Below are positions 1 to 9,573 of a stretch of 64,000 bases of DNA, one piece after another. A program made the position numbers and the translations under genes. Source of the stretch: Myroides sp. N17-2 (GTDB lineage Bacteria > Bacteroidota > Bacteroidia > Flavobacteriales > Flavobacteriaceae); assembly GCF_002286775.1 (NCBI RefSeq), contig NZ_NSGJ01000024.1:1-64000 (forward strand), written 5' to 3'. Below the pieces are notes generated by a model that searched no databases, had not been told where the DNA came from, and saw only the letters and a program-made list of their open reading frames with translations. The number at the start of each line of letters is the position of its first letter. Position 1 is the first letter of the stretch.

Positions 1-583
<583 letters not shown>

Positions 584-723
584 TATATTTTTAATTTCGT
601 AAATTAAAAACTATAATCCAAATCTTCCGATTTGCCTTACTCTCTTATTTGTATGCTGTCAATCCAATATGTTTATGAACGTTGTCTTCTATTCCTTATC
701 TCACTTGTTTTTCAAAGCGAGTG

Positions 724-755
724 CAAAAGTAAATAACTTATCTTGATTAGCCAAA
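724..755 (-). promoter_or_regulatory. rRNA operon promoter P1 (proximal)
   Basis: On the minus strand a TACTTTTG box (724-731) matches the Bacteroidota -7 consensus TAnnTTTG. It lies 20 bp from a TTTG -33 element (752-755). The bases immediately downstream read GCACTCGC, a GC-rich discriminator shared with P2, P3 and the tRNA promoter. It lies about 140 bp upstream of the 16S 5' end. Confidence 0.75.
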
Positions 756-819
756 TTTATTTTGAGAAATTTTACTTTCTCTTTTTTCGCTAACCCTGCG
801 TATTTACTGAAGCGGAGTG

Positions 820-852
820 CAAAGATACTACCTTATTTTCTACTTATCCAAA
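820..852 (-). promoter_or_regulatory. rRNA operon promoter P2 (middle)
   Basis: TATCTTTG on the minus strand (820-827) with a TTTG -33 element (849-852), spacer 21 bp, followed downstream by GCACTCCGC. Same architecture as P1 and P3. Confidence 0.7.
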
Positions 853-969
853 TTTATTTTTATAAATTTTTAAAAGCTTATTTTTAAGTAATACTTGCTT
901 CACTTTTGTTTATGATCGTCTGCTTTTTGATTCGTTGTTACCGTGGCAACTACTTCTCTAATGCGGATG

Positions 970-999
970 CAAAAGTAGCATCTTTTCCCTTACTTGCAA
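970..999 (-). promoter_or_regulatory. rRNA operon promoter P3 (distal)
   Basis: TACTTTTG on the minus strand (970-977) with a TTG -33 element (997-999), spacer 19 bp, followed downstream by GCATCCGC. Third of three tandem copies. The stretch 584-1177 otherwise holds only AT-rich leader sequence and a small AT hairpin (1132-1161). Confidence 0.72.
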
Positions 1000-1177
1000 A
1001 CTTTATATTGCCTTTTTTTGAAAGTATTTTCTAACTTACTATTATCAGTAGTTTTAGCTATGAAAATTTTTTTAGTCTTTTTAGTTTTTATCTTGTGGAT
1101 GTACTTCTGACAGGGGTTTGGGGGTTTTAGTCTATATATAAGTTTGTATTCTTATATATAGAAGAGCACATCCCAAT

Positions 1178-1215
1178 AAAAAAGAGGTACCTATTAAATA
1201 AATAGATACCTCTTT
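1178..1215 (-). terminator. Terminator after the porin gene
   Basis: Fifteen-base arms with one mismatch (1181-1195 / 1201-1215, core GAGGTACCTATT), followed on the minus strand by a T run (A run at 1178-1183). It lies 20 bp past the porin stop codon and separates that operon from the rRNA promoters. Confidence 0.8.
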
Positions 1216-1234
1216 ATATAAGGAGTGTATATTA

Positions 1235-2431
1235 TTATAAAACTAATAAAGGAGCTACTAATCCTATAGATATACGCCCTGTATTATAATTCTCTAACCC
1301 AAATTTATCTTTAGCCAAAGAAGAATAATTATAATACTTACCTATATAAGATACATAGAACCTAACATTAATATCCTTAAATGGGATATACTGTACAGTT
1401 GGAATAAATCCATAACTAGTTCTCATACGATCCATACCACTGTTATCGCTTTCTAAATTCTTTCCGTAAGCATTACTAGTCATCAAAGTAAGAGATAGAT
1501 TAACCTTAGGTGAAACCAAATAGTCAGCTCTAATCCAGTTATCCATATAAGCAACATTCTCGCTTACCATCCCCTTGTTCCCATCATCATCAACAACTAT
1601 TTTATTATTAACCATACTCGTAATCATCCCTTTTCTATCTAGATCTTCTTTACTATATTGGAAGTCATACATTAAAGTCAACTTATCATCTTGGTATTTA
1701 TTACCAAGAGATATATAGTTCATTGCTTTATTCTTTGCTTCTTGGAAATAGCTATAACTATAGTTTGTTTCAAACTTACCATCAAAGAAAGTACCTCTCC
1801 AGTTCCCCACTAAAGCTAATGGCATCTTTGCTTTCTCTAGATTAGAAATATCATATCCTACATATTGCTCTTCAAATGTCTTTGTACGAGAATTCAATGC
1901 TTGAAATCCAAATGAATGACCATTTTTCAATTTATGTGTAATACCTACCCCTGTCAAAAAATTATCTGCATGATTAAGTAGATCATTATACTCTAAGATG
2001 TCAATAGGATTCATATCAAACTCGTATCCACCCCAATCAGCACTCATCTTACCCATATCTAATCTAGTATTAGGTGTAAGATAAATACCAATAAATGCCA
2101 TATCTGTTCCTCTAGTAATATGATCACGACTACCTATCTCAGATTGTTGTGTATATCTATCACGGAATCTAAAATAAACTCTCTCGTGAATCTTACCTTT
2201 AATCTCTAAACGAAACTGATTATTATTAAACTCCGAATTAGTGAAAGTTCCATTATCGAAATAATTATCAAATCCAAAACGGGTATTAAAAATAACATCT
2301 ACATCCTTTAATAAGTTTTGTTTATTAAGAGGGATAATTGGTTTAGATATAGAATCTAAAGTTGTCTGAGGTTCTTGAGCAAAAACTCCGACTTGCGTAC
2401 ATAGCATTAATGCTAAAATAACTCTCTTCAT
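1235..2431 (-). CDS. Outer-membrane porin, phosphate-selective porin O/P-like
   Basis: A 398-residue protein with a signal peptide (residues 1-18, ending FA before Q19). The remainder alternates short aromatic-rich strands (for example YFRFRDRYTQ, FGFQALNS, SYSYFQEA) typical of a 16-18-stranded beta-barrel. The overall pattern, including the early 'FDNG...FRLEIKGKI...RFRDR' section, resembles the OprO/OprP-like porins of Bacteroidota. It is last in a minus-strand run after the asparaginase and the Dcu carrier, 46 bp from the latter. By context it probably lets asparagine, aspartate or dicarboxylates cross the outer membrane; the phosphate name is only a family label. The substrate is inferred from context. 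Confidence 0.75.
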   Translation of the reverse strand: MKRVILALMLCTQVGVFAQEPQTTLDSISKPIIPLNKQNLLKDVDVIFNTRFGFDNYFDNGTFTNSEFNNNQFRLEIKGKIHERVYFRFRDRYTQQSEIGSRDHITRGTDMAFIGIYLTPNTRLDMGKMSADWGGYEFDMNPIDILEYNDLLNHADNFLTGVGITHKLKNGHSFGFQALNSRTKTFEEQYVGYDISNLEKAKMPLALVGNWRGTFFDGKFETNYSYSYFQEAKNKAMNYISLGNKYQDDKLTLMYDFQYSKEDLDRKGMITSMVNNKIVVDDDGNKGMVSENVAYMDNWIRADYLVSPKVNLSLTLMTSNAYGKNLESDNSGMDRMRTSYGFIPTVQYIPFKDINVRFYVSYIGKYYNYSSLAKDKFGLENYNTGRISIGLVAPLLVL

Positions 2432-2477
2432 TGCGCTTTTTTATAATTATTTATTTGTCTTTCATTTTATTTAAAAC

Positions 2478-3824
2478 CTATAACAGTACAGCACCAAGTA
2501 AAAAACCTGCAGCAACGGCTGTACCTATAGCTACTAATCCCGGAATCATAAAACTGTGGTTTACCACAAACTTTCCTATCTTAGTACTTCCTGTTCTATC
2601 AAAGTTGATAGCCGCTAATAATGTTGGATAACCTGGCAACACGAAATCCGAGTTCACAGCAGGGAATATTGCTATCAACGCCGGATGAGGCAACCCTAAT
2701 GCTATCCCTAACGGCATCATCGTCTTCGTAGTAGCCGCCTGACTAAACATCAAAGCTCCTAGTATAAAAACTGCTATTGCGAAAGTCCAAGGATGAGCAG
2801 ATACTATCTCAGTCATAAATCCTTTAATCACCACTTCATTATGCCCCATAAATGTTGAACTCATCCACACCACACCAAAAACAGATACAACTGCTGTTGC
2901 CATTGATGTAAACAAACTCATTTTAGTAACTTCTATAGCGCTCGTTTTAGTAATAAGCATCATTAATGCAGAAGCCGTAAGAGTAACCATACTAATCACA
3001 CCTACCATTTGCAATTCTCCATTTGCCTTTAAAACTAAACTTGCTGTACCGGCTTCAAATGTTGGTAACAACTGTGGAAATGCTCCTGCTAATACAATCA
3101 TCAGTACAGCAATAGAAAAAATCACAACAGAAGTCTTTGCTCCTTTTCGAAGAACTTTCTCTTCACCAATATCTTCTGAATCTAAGCTTCTAGCGAACTC
3201 AGGATCTTTCATCTTCTCGATAAATATTGGATCGTCTACTAATTCTTTTCCTTTCTTTAGAACAACTAAACAACCTATAAATATTCCAATAAGACATGCT
3301 GGAATACATATTTTCATAATATCAATCAGAGCCCCTGGATAAGCTAAGATAGTCGCCCCGGCAAAAGCAGCAGTTGCTGCACTCATCGGACTACCCGTTA
3401 TAGCTAAGTGAGAGGCTATAACAGATATACTCAATGGACGCTCAGGTCTAATTCTTTTCTTAGCAGCTACCTCTGAAATAATCGGCAATAACGAATAAAG
3501 TAAATGAGCCGTCCCTGCGAACAAACAGAAAAAATAAACTGTAAAAGGGGCTATAAAAACAATATTCGAAGGATTACTACGAATCACTTTTTCGGCTAAC
3601 TTTACCAAATAGTCTAATCCTCCACAGGCCTGTAGCGTAGCAGCGGTAGAAACTATCGCCATAATAACTAGCATTACGTCTATAGGAGGATCACCTGGTT
3701 TCATACCAAAAACGAATACGAAAATACTCAGTCCCAGCATTCCCATAACTCCTAACCCAATCCCTTTCATCTGTGATCCGATAAGAATCATTCCTATCAG
3801 GATACTAAATTCAAGTAATAACAT
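2478..3824 (-). CDS. dcuB: Anaerobic C4-dicarboxylate transporter, DcuA/DcuB family
   Basis: A 448-residue, very hydrophobic inner-membrane protein of the length usual for Dcu carriers (about 433-446). It has the Dcu-type early 'VIMAIVSTAATLQACGGLDYLV' region and the 'SHLAITGSPMSAATAAF' segment near residues 135-155. Members exchange or take up fumarate, malate, aspartate and succinate across the cytoplasmic membrane. The gene follows the asparaginase gene by 107 bp and precedes a porin, so the likely job is to import aspartate released in the periplasm and/or export succinate made from it. A versus B subtype cannot be settled by eye. A hairpin with a T tract lies upstream at 3861-3900 and may limit read-through from ansB. 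Confidence 0.85.
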   Translation of the reverse strand: MLLLEFSILIGMILIGSQMKGIGLGVMGMLGLSIFVFVFGMKPGDPPIDVMLVIMAIVSTAATLQACGGLDYLVKLAEKVIRSNPSNIVFIAPFTVYFFCLFAGTAHLLYSLLPIISEVAAKKRIRPERPLSISVIASHLAITGSPMSAATAAFAGATILAYPGALIDIMKICIPACLIGIFIGCLVVLKKGKELVDDPIFIEKMKDPEFARSLDSEDIGEEKVLRKGAKTSVVIFSIAVLMIVLAGAFPQLLPTFEAGTASLVLKANGELQMVGVISMVTLTASALMMLITKTSAIEVTKMSLFTSMATAVVSVFGVVWMSSTFMGHNEVVIKGFMTEIVSAHPWTFAIAVFILGALMFSQAATTKTMMPLGIALGLPHPALIAIFPAVNSDFVLPGYPTLLAAINFDRTGSTKIGKFVVNHSFMIPGLVAIGTAVAAGFLLGAVLL

Positions 3825-3860
3825 AACTAAACTGTATTAGTTGAGATTTTATAAATAACT

Positions 3861-3900
3861 AAAAAAGGAGCTCAAACTGCAAAAAGTCAGTAGCGCTCCT
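3861..3900 (-). terminator. Partial terminator between ansB and dcuB
   Basis: Minus-strand stem GGAGC/GCTCC with an inner ACTG/CAGT pairing, followed by six Ts. It lies between the asparaginase stop and the Dcu start, so it could reduce distal-gene expression rather than end the operon. Confidence 0.5.
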
Positions 3901-3931
3901 CTTATATTTAGTTACTACAATCCATATTTAC

Positions 3932-5002
3932 TTAATATTTGAAAAACATATCTTGAATAACACCACTATCTTGTGTCTGTGTTAATGCAAGCATTAGAAG
4001 AATTCTCGCTTTTTGCGGATTCAAATCATCAGCTACTACAAAACCTAATGCTTTATCGTCAACTTCATTAAATAAAGTCACTCTACCTGCACCAGCTCTA
4101 GCTGCTCTACATACAATAATACCTGACTTAGCAGCATCAGCTAAAGCCTCTCCTACTGGAGCATTAAAGTTTCCATTCCCCATACCTGCATACACGATAC
4201 CTTTTACTCCTTCTTCTTTAGCTGCTTTAACAGCTCTAGGGCTAGCATCAGCATATCCATAAACGATCTCTACTTGAGGTAATTTAGTTAATCCCTTAAC
4301 ATCAAATTTTTTATCTGGAGATCTTAATGACTTGTAATAATAACTTACTTTACCATCAAAGATTAAACCGATAGGTCCGAAGTTTCTAGATTGGAAAGTA
4401 GCCATATTAGTAGTTATCGTTTTAGTAACATCTCTAGCTGCAAATACAGCTTCATTCATAGCTATCACTACTCCTGCTTCCTTACTATTAGGAGATGCAG
4501 CTACCATAACAGCATCTAACAAGTTTCTATTACCATCTTGACTCATTGCTGTAGCAGGTCTCATTGCTCCAACTAATACAACAGGTTTTTTTGAGTTAAC
4601 TGTTAATTCTAAAAAATATGCAGTCTCTTCTTGTGTATCTGTACCATGAGTAATCACAACTCCATCAGCTTCATTCTTCTCAAAAATTTCATTGATACGG
4701 TTACTTAATTTTAACCAAGTCTCTACATTCATATCTTGGCTTCCTATCTGTGCAATTTGCTCTCCTTTTATTTTACCAAGCTTATGCATTTCTGGTACAG
4801 CATTCAAAAGGTTCTCTATCGGAATTTTACCCGCAGTATATGCTGCCTTAGTAGAAGATTCACCAGAACCGGCTATTGTACCACCTGTAGCTAAAATAAT
4901 CACACGTGGCTCATCTTTCGAACTATTTGTTGTCCCTTTTGATTGTGCTTGTACCTGGAATCCTAACAATACCACGAATACTAAACTAAATACCTTTTTC
5001 AT
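3932..5002 (-). CDS. ansB: L-asparaginase type II, periplasmic
   Basis: Hydrolyses asparagine to aspartate and ammonia. The 356-residue precursor has a clear signal peptide (1-20, ending QAQ). Catalytic features are complete: GGTIAG with nucleophile Thr42, the SQD motif at 88-90, HGTDT at 119-123 giving Thr121 and Asp122, and the matching Lys194. Two Thr boxes, signal peptide and length fit the high-affinity type II family. It is the first gene of a three-gene minus-strand cluster with a Dcu carrier and a porin, so the products connect extracellular asparagine to aspartate uptake or fumarate metabolism. The 650-bp gap upstream should hold the promoter; I could not identify a convincing -7/-33 pair there. 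Confidence 0.95.
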   Translation of the reverse strand: MKKVFSLVFVVLLGFQVQAQSKGTTNSSKDEPRVIILATGGTIAGSGESSTKAAYTAGKIPIENLLNAVPEMHKLGKIKGEQIAQIGSQDMNVETWLKLSNRINEIFEKNEADGVVITHGTDTQEETAYFLELTVNSKKPVVLVGAMRPATAMSQDGNRNLLDAVMVAASPNSKEAGVVIAMNEAVFAARDVTKTITTNMATFQSRNFGPIGLIFDGKVSYYYKSLRSPDKKFDVKGLTKLPQVEIVYGYADASPRAVKAAKEEGVKGIVYAGMGNGNFNAPVGEALADAAKSGIIVCRAARAGAGRVTLFNEVDDKALGFVVADDLNPQKARILLMLALTQTQDSGVIQDMFFKY

Positions 5003-5656
5003 TGTTTGTTGTTTATATTAAATTAAAATTCAATCATTTAAATTAACTAGATAACACATTAATCATACCAAGAAATAAATCTTCTTTTTGCCACTTACTC
5101 TTAATTCATAAAAGAAGCATATTTTGTCTAAATACTTCTCTAAACAGAAACTTTAAACAAATCAGTTATAAATTGACTACTTAACTAAATTCTTAAACCT
5201 CTGTTAAGAAATAATTTCAATAATCTAGCTTACTCATACCAAAATTCATACAATCAAATGACTCTAAATATGATATTTATCTTGTTTTTTATTTAACCTT
5301 TTTTGTAAACTAAGTACATTAAACTGTTTATTAGACAAATCAATCAACCACTCTACAAAGATTATAAAAATACAAAACTGACATAAAAATGCAGTTTTAA
5401 ATACAATATTTCAGAAGAATATATAAATCTACAATAATAATTAACAATACAAAATAATAACAAACAAATCTATCACATTTACAAAAACACAATAAATACA
5501 CTTTTATCCCCCCTTCAATTAAAGATATCACAATCCGGAATATTCTAGTTTCTACTAACTAAAAGCTACTACTTCCCTTCGTAATCCAAATCTATTTTTT
5601 TTATACAAATCGTAACGCATATCTTTTTTTAAGTTAATTTTGTTAAAAAATATAAT
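5003..5656. other. Divergent intergenic region, no gene seen
   Basis: Highly AT-rich stretch between the divergent ansB and the propeller-protein gene. No open frame with plausible composition was found on either strand. The only clear signal is a TAATTTTG -7-like box at 5635-5642 facing right. The unusual length suggests regulatory sites for ansB, which I cannot identify. Confidence 0.5.
5635..5642 (+). promoter_or_regulatory. Candidate -7 box for the propeller protein
   Basis: TAATTTTG matches TAnnTTTG, 14 bp before the ATG at 5657. No good TTG was seen at the -33 position. Confidence 0.4.
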
Positions 5657-7579
5657 ATGAAGAAAATACTTTTAAGTGCTTTTGTCTTAGCAACAACTTT
5701 GACCTATGCACAACGTCAAGCTGATGTCGTTACCAAATTTGGTAACAATATTGAATCTATCGGTTTAGTACCCGCTACTGGAGATATCATTGTAAAAGAC
5801 AAAGATGTTATTTCAAGTTACAATCCAACAAAGAACAAAACAACCTGGCAAATTACCAAAAAAGATTATCAAAGTGACTTTAAGTCAACTACCTTAGGTA
5901 GTATACTTACATATTTTGAAGAGGTAGCTACAGAAATAGAGGTATTACCTAACTCTCCTTATGCAAGAATAACTTTAGATAACAACGACTTAATTATAAA
6001 CATCATTGATGGTACTGTTATTTACAACTCTAAAGAAGCAAAGGCTAGAATTATAAAAACAGACTTTATTGTAGAAGACAATGCTATCTTAATGCTAACA
6101 GCTAACGAGACTGCTTTTAATTTTATGTACCTTACTCCTATCGATAAAACTGTAAAATGGACAACAGAAGTCGGTACACAAGAGAAAATGTCAGCTTTTA
6201 AATCCCTATTCTCTGCTGGTACCGAATCAGAAGATCAAATATTAAAGGTAGAAAATGATCTTTACTTAACTGTCAAAGGTTTCTTGTTTCACTTAAAGAC
6301 TGATACAGGAGATATCGTATGGAGAACAGATTATAAAATAAACAGTTTCATCTTATCACAAAATTTACAGAACATTATCACTATCACAAATTCATCCTCA
6401 CTATTAAGTACTAAGACTGCATTAAACATAATCAGTACGAGTACGGGAGAGAAACTATGGAAAAGTGACGTCTCTACTAAATTTTTATCATACTTAGAAG
6501 ACTGGAATGATCGTATCTTGGTTGCTCATAACTCAGGATTTAACTTCTACTCTTATGCAGACGGAAAGAAGATGTGGAAAAAAGATGCTAAAGGAAAATC
6601 TATTAAACGTGTTATCCCGATTGATAACAACTATCTATATATCGCAGACGTAGAGATGAACTTAGTAAATAATGAAGGCAATCTATTATGGAAGAAGTTT
6701 GTTGAAATAGCAGACAACTCCGAAGATCAAATATACTTCTTAGATAAAGTAGATAATAATAGAGTACTTTATCTGACCGATACCTATGGAAATATGGTAG
6801 ACTACACTAGTGGTAAAAAGATATGGAAACGCAATATCAAATTTAATAAGAATAGACCACTAGCAGTAGGAGAAGATACTAAAACAAATGTATTCTTAGC
6901 TTATAACAATCGTAAAATATACAAATTTGATCCTAATTCAGCAGATGCACCAGAACCGATAGGAGATAAAATAGATGTACAGAATGATAAAACGATTACT
7001 AGTCTAGAAGTAATAGATGGAGTAATCTGTATCGTAGGTCAAAATGACGTTATTGGAGTTGGACAAGATGGTAATGTTATTTATGCAAATACTTATAAAG
7101 AACCTGGAGAAGCAGGTAGACGCTTATTAAAATCAGCTGCTATAGCTACTAAAACTTTTGCTAGTATTAGTAATGCAAAGCAAAGTATAACTGCTAACAG
7201 CACTTACTCTGTAACATATCGAGACAATAACGGTAAAGTCGTTGAAAGTAAAGATTATATATTCAGTGAGAAAGACAGAGAGAAAGCTAAAAAAACTATG
7301 GATGCTCAAAATTCCGTTATAACAGGAATAGACAGTGATATCATGCCTATGGTACAAAAAAGGTACAATGCTTTAAAACAAACTGCTGAATATGCTTATG
7401 TATTCGCAAGAGGTACTGATGGAGAGACTACACAGTTAGTAAAAGTTAGAAAGAAAGATGGTAAAGAAGTAGATAAGATATCTATTAGCAATAATAAACC
7501 AATCTACGAAATAGACCCTGCCACAGGAAATATCTATTATGTGTACAACAATGAATTAAGAACATTCAATGTAAAGTAA
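5657..7579 (+). CDS. Secreted PQQ-like beta-propeller repeat protein
   Basis: A 640-residue protein with a signal peptide (1-18, ending TYAQ). Repeated blade signatures of the PQQ/BamB-type propeller can be read along the chain: GDIVWRTDY, GEKLWKSDV, GKKMWKKDA, GNLLWKKFV and GKKIWKRNI, each with the terminal Gly...Trp-Lys/Arg turn. The C-terminal third is Lys/Asp-rich and contains two further short blade-like repeats. It has no lipobox, so it is probably periplasmic or surface located. It is monocistronic and ends at a strong bidirectional terminator. The family has no single function (scaffolds, dehydrogenases, assembly factors), and the Trp-Lys pattern here suggests a structural propeller rather than a quinoprotein enzyme. 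Exact role unknown. Confidence 0.7.
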   Translation: MKKILLSAFVLATTLTYAQRQADVVTKFGNNIESIGLVPATGDIIVKDKDVISSYNPTKNKTTWQITKKDYQSDFKSTTLGSILTYFEEVATEIEVLPNSPYARITLDNNDLIINIIDGTVIYNSKEAKARIIKTDFIVEDNAILMLTANETAFNFMYLTPIDKTVKWTTEVGTQEKMSAFKSLFSAGTESEDQILKVENDLYLTVKGFLFHLKTDTGDIVWRTDYKINSFILSQNLQNIITITNSSSLLSTKTALNIISTSTGEKLWKSDVSTKFLSYLEDWNDRILVAHNSGFNFYSYADGKKMWKKDAKGKSIKRVIPIDNNYLYIADVEMNLVNNEGNLLWKKFVEIADNSEDQIYFLDKVDNNRVLYLTDTYGNMVDYTSGKKIWKRNIKFNKNRPLAVGEDTKTNVFLAYNNRKIYKFDPNSADAPEPIGDKIDVQNDKTITSLEVIDGVICIVGQNDVIGVGQDGNVIYANTYKEPGEAGRRLLKSAAIATKTFASISNAKQSITANSTYSVTYRDNNGKVVESKDYIFSEKDREKAKKTMDAQNSVITGIDSDIMPMVQKRYNALKQTAEYAYVFARGTDGETTQLVKVRKKDGKEVDKISISNNKPIYEIDPATGNIYYVYNNELRTFNVK

Positions 7580-7599
7580 TCCATATTTACAAATAAAAT

Positions 7600-7630
7600 A
7601 AAGCCCTTAAGTCTAAGACTTAAGGGCTTT
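7600..7630. terminator. Bidirectional terminator
   Basis: Perfect 14-bp arms (7600-7613 and 7617-7630, core AAGCCCTTAAGTC) with a TAA loop, placed between convergent genes ending at 7579 and 7633. Confidence 0.9.
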
Positions 7631-7632
7631 GT

Positions 7633-8010
7633 TTATAATATGTTTCTCAATATAAAGAAAACTAAAATAGCTACTATAAAAAAATAGGCAAACCAATTAG
7701 GTAAAGCATACTTTGCTAAGAAACTACTATTTTTTACTATATAAACCTCTACTAATGCTATATACATAAAAGCAAGTAAGGGAAAATATAAAATAATCAT
7801 CACATTATACTGTAAAGCTTCTAAAATATTACCATGTAATAACGCATGAAGAGCCCGCTGTCCTCCACAGCCTGGACATAACCATCCTGTATCTTTATAG
7901 AACGTACAAGACAATCCCTCATTATTACTACTTCCAAAAAAATGGTAGTAATAGTATAAGCCCATTAATGCAATGAGTAGAAATAAAAACCTAAGTACCC
8001 ATTTCTTCAT
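7633..8010 (-). CDS. DUF2752 small membrane protein
   Basis: A 125-residue protein with three predicted membrane segments (near 8-27, 70-92 and 104-124). The family signature is visible between the first two: CPGCGGQRA followed by a conserved Leu-x-x-Gly and an Asn about 20 residues on (Cys-Pro-x-Cys-Gly near residues 45-49). DUF2752 has no assigned activity; the paired cysteines suggest metal binding or a disulfide. It lies 13 bp downstream of the CD225-type gene on the same strand, an arrangement I associate with Bacteroidota, so the two are probably co-transcribed. Confidence 0.85.
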   Translation of the reverse strand: MKKWVLRFLFLLIALMGLYYYYHFFGSSNNEGLSCTFYKDTGWLCPGCGGQRALHALLHGNILEALQYNVMIILYFPLLAFMYIALVEVYIVKNSSFLAKYALPNWFAYFFIVAILVFFILRNIL

Positions 8011-8023
8011 TAACGAAGTCTAT

Positions 8024-8371
8024 TTATTTTTGAGCAGAATTATATCCTTGCATAAAAGCCTCGTAAATTGCATCAACACCTCCTGTTACTAAAGAATATG
8101 CTATGTAAATCCAAGATATTAATATTATCCCAAAAGCTACCAAAGCTAACATTTTAGCGTTTTTAGCAGATTTAACAGCTGCGTCATAATCTCCTGTATT
8201 ATACTTACTAGTAGATTGACTTGACATTACGATTGCAATAATACCTAAAACAAGTCCAATACACCAAATAGAGCACATCCCTAATACTGTAGCAGTAATA
8301 GATAACCCCATATAGTTATTAGGTTTTTCACGCATTTCTTGCGGTTGATTTTCAAATTGATTAAATTCCAT
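8024..8371 (-). CDS. CD225/dispanin-family membrane protein
   Basis: I chose the ATG at 8371 (115 residues, MEFNQFENQP), because the upstream extension to 8458 is basic, AT-rich and unlike the family. The protein has a Pro/Gln-rich cytoplasmic N-terminus, then a first membrane segment (about residues 21-42), a loop containing 'SKYNTGDYDAAVKSAKNAK' and a second membrane segment (about 65-90). This two-helix layout with an Ala/Ser/Lys loop is the CD225 (interferon-induced transmembrane-like) pattern. Bacterial members are of unknown function. It is co-directional and 13 bp from the DUF2752 gene. Confidence 0.75.
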   Translation of the reverse strand: MEFNQFENQPQEMREKPNNYMGLSITATVLGMCSIWCIGLVLGIIAIVMSSQSTSKYNTGDYDAAVKSAKNAKMLALVAFGIILISWIYIAYSLVTGGVDAIYEAFMQGYNSAQK

Positions 8372-8526
8372 AATATTTCTTTTAAGGCGCAAGATAATTA
8401 TTTTTTTTAACATTACTGTAACAAAATAAGATACAATCCAAAACCTTATTGTAATCAAATAGACTTACACTTACTTATATAATGAATTATCTAATTCATT
8501 ATCAAAAGCTTTAAAAAACTATAGAA

Positions 8527-8555
8527 CAAAAAAAGAGAGGAACAAGTCCTCTCTT
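8527..8555 (-). terminator. Terminator of the 194-residue acidic protein gene
   Basis: Nine-bp perfect arms (8533-8541 / 8547-8555, AAGAGAGGA) followed on the minus strand by a T run. Confidence 0.8.
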
Positions 8556-8575
8556 AATATCTATATAAAATAATA

Positions 8576-9160
8576 CTATTTTACAAACTTGCTTACAAAT
8601 TGTTCTAATGCCTCTCCATATTGATCTTGAGCATCTGCAAGAATATTATCCACCGCTTCTACTGTAAGAATAGGTTTTAACTTAGCCTCTGTACGAAGCC
8701 AATCTAAATACTCTTTATTAAACTCTGATGCCTCAAACTCTCCTTCATCTATTAACTCCACTAAATCAGGGAAGTAAAACTCATCCATAAATACCACAGG
8801 TTCTACGTCATAAGCAGCTATCTGTAATAATTCCTTCACATTTTTTGAAACGACAAAAGCTCCTCCTTCATCTCCAAAAACTACAACTGGGCAATTACTT
8901 AAATCTTTATTTTGTTTATCCTGTACCCAAAAAGCATAAATACTACCAGTACTGTTTGCTTCAGCAAAAGGGATAAATGAATTAACAAACTCTTCTTCTT
9001 CCGAAATAGATTCTATAATACCCGGATCTTCATCTATTAAATAAATAGCATTCGAATAATAAGATGGAACTGTCTCAGATACTTGTAGTTCTAACAGACT
9101 CTTAATTTCACTAGGTACTTTATTCCCCTTAAATAATGCAGTAAATTCTTCTTTTACCAT
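8576..9160 (-). CDS. Acidic cytoplasmic protein, possibly SMI1/KNR4 (SUKH)-like
   Basis: A 194-residue, strongly acidic protein without signal peptide or membrane segment. The middle part (about residues 62-120: FIPFAEANSTGSIYAFWV, then PVVVFGDEGGAFVVSKNVKELL) has the alternating strand/turn layout and Gly-Asp-Glu-Gly turn seen in SMI1/KNR4-like proteins, many of which serve as immunity proteins. The match is by pattern only. There is no toxin gene beside it. It is monocistronic with its own terminator, and a 410-bp gap separates it from the Nudix gene. Confidence 0.5.
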   Translation of the reverse strand: MVKEEFTALFKGNKVPSEIKSLLELQVSETVPSYYSNAIYLIDEDPGIIESISEEEEFVNSFIPFAEANSTGSIYAFWVQDKQNKDLSNCPVVVFGDEGGAFVVSKNVKELLQIAAYDVEPVVFMDEFYFPDLVELIDEGEFEASEFNKEYLDWLRTEAKLKPILTVEAVDNILADAQDQYGEALEQFVSKFVK

Positions 9161-9573
9161 TGTGATGTCATTTTCGCCTATTATCAGGCTTACGGATTTT
9201 AAAAAATTAAACTAATGTAATACTCTATTTCTCTATTTTGAATCACAGTACTACTTTGATACAATAAAGATAAAATATTTTTTTAATGAAAAACATATTT
9301 TAAAAACAATCTTATACTTTTTTTAAAGTTTTATATTGCTCTAATACTTAATTCATCTATTTGGCAGTAAAAATAGTAAACTTCATTAAATATAACGCTA
9401 ATTATTTAAATATAAATAACTCTATATTTCACTTTTATACAAAATACTCATCCTTATAACGAAATTACACAACCAAAATCAGTACTTGAGAAGCTATTCT
9501 ACTAATTAACACCTCTATAAGTCTAAATGTCTAATCACAAGAATGTATATTTGTCTACCAAAAACACACATTA
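9161..9573. other. Intergenic region, no gene seen
   Basis: AT-rich gap between divergent genes. It contains a TATATTTG -7-like box at 9546-9553 for the Nudix gene. No coding frame or repeat was found in the remainder. Confidence 0.5.
9546..9553 (+). promoter_or_regulatory. Candidate -7 box for the Nudix gene
   Basis: TATATTTG, exact match to TAnnTTTG, 20 bp before the ATG at 9574. The -33 element is weak. Confidence 0.45.

Noticed and set aside
1132-1161. Perfect 11-bp AT palindrome (CTATATATAAG)
   Set aside because: Short, AT-only and likely to occur by chance in this composition; not counted as a regulatory site.
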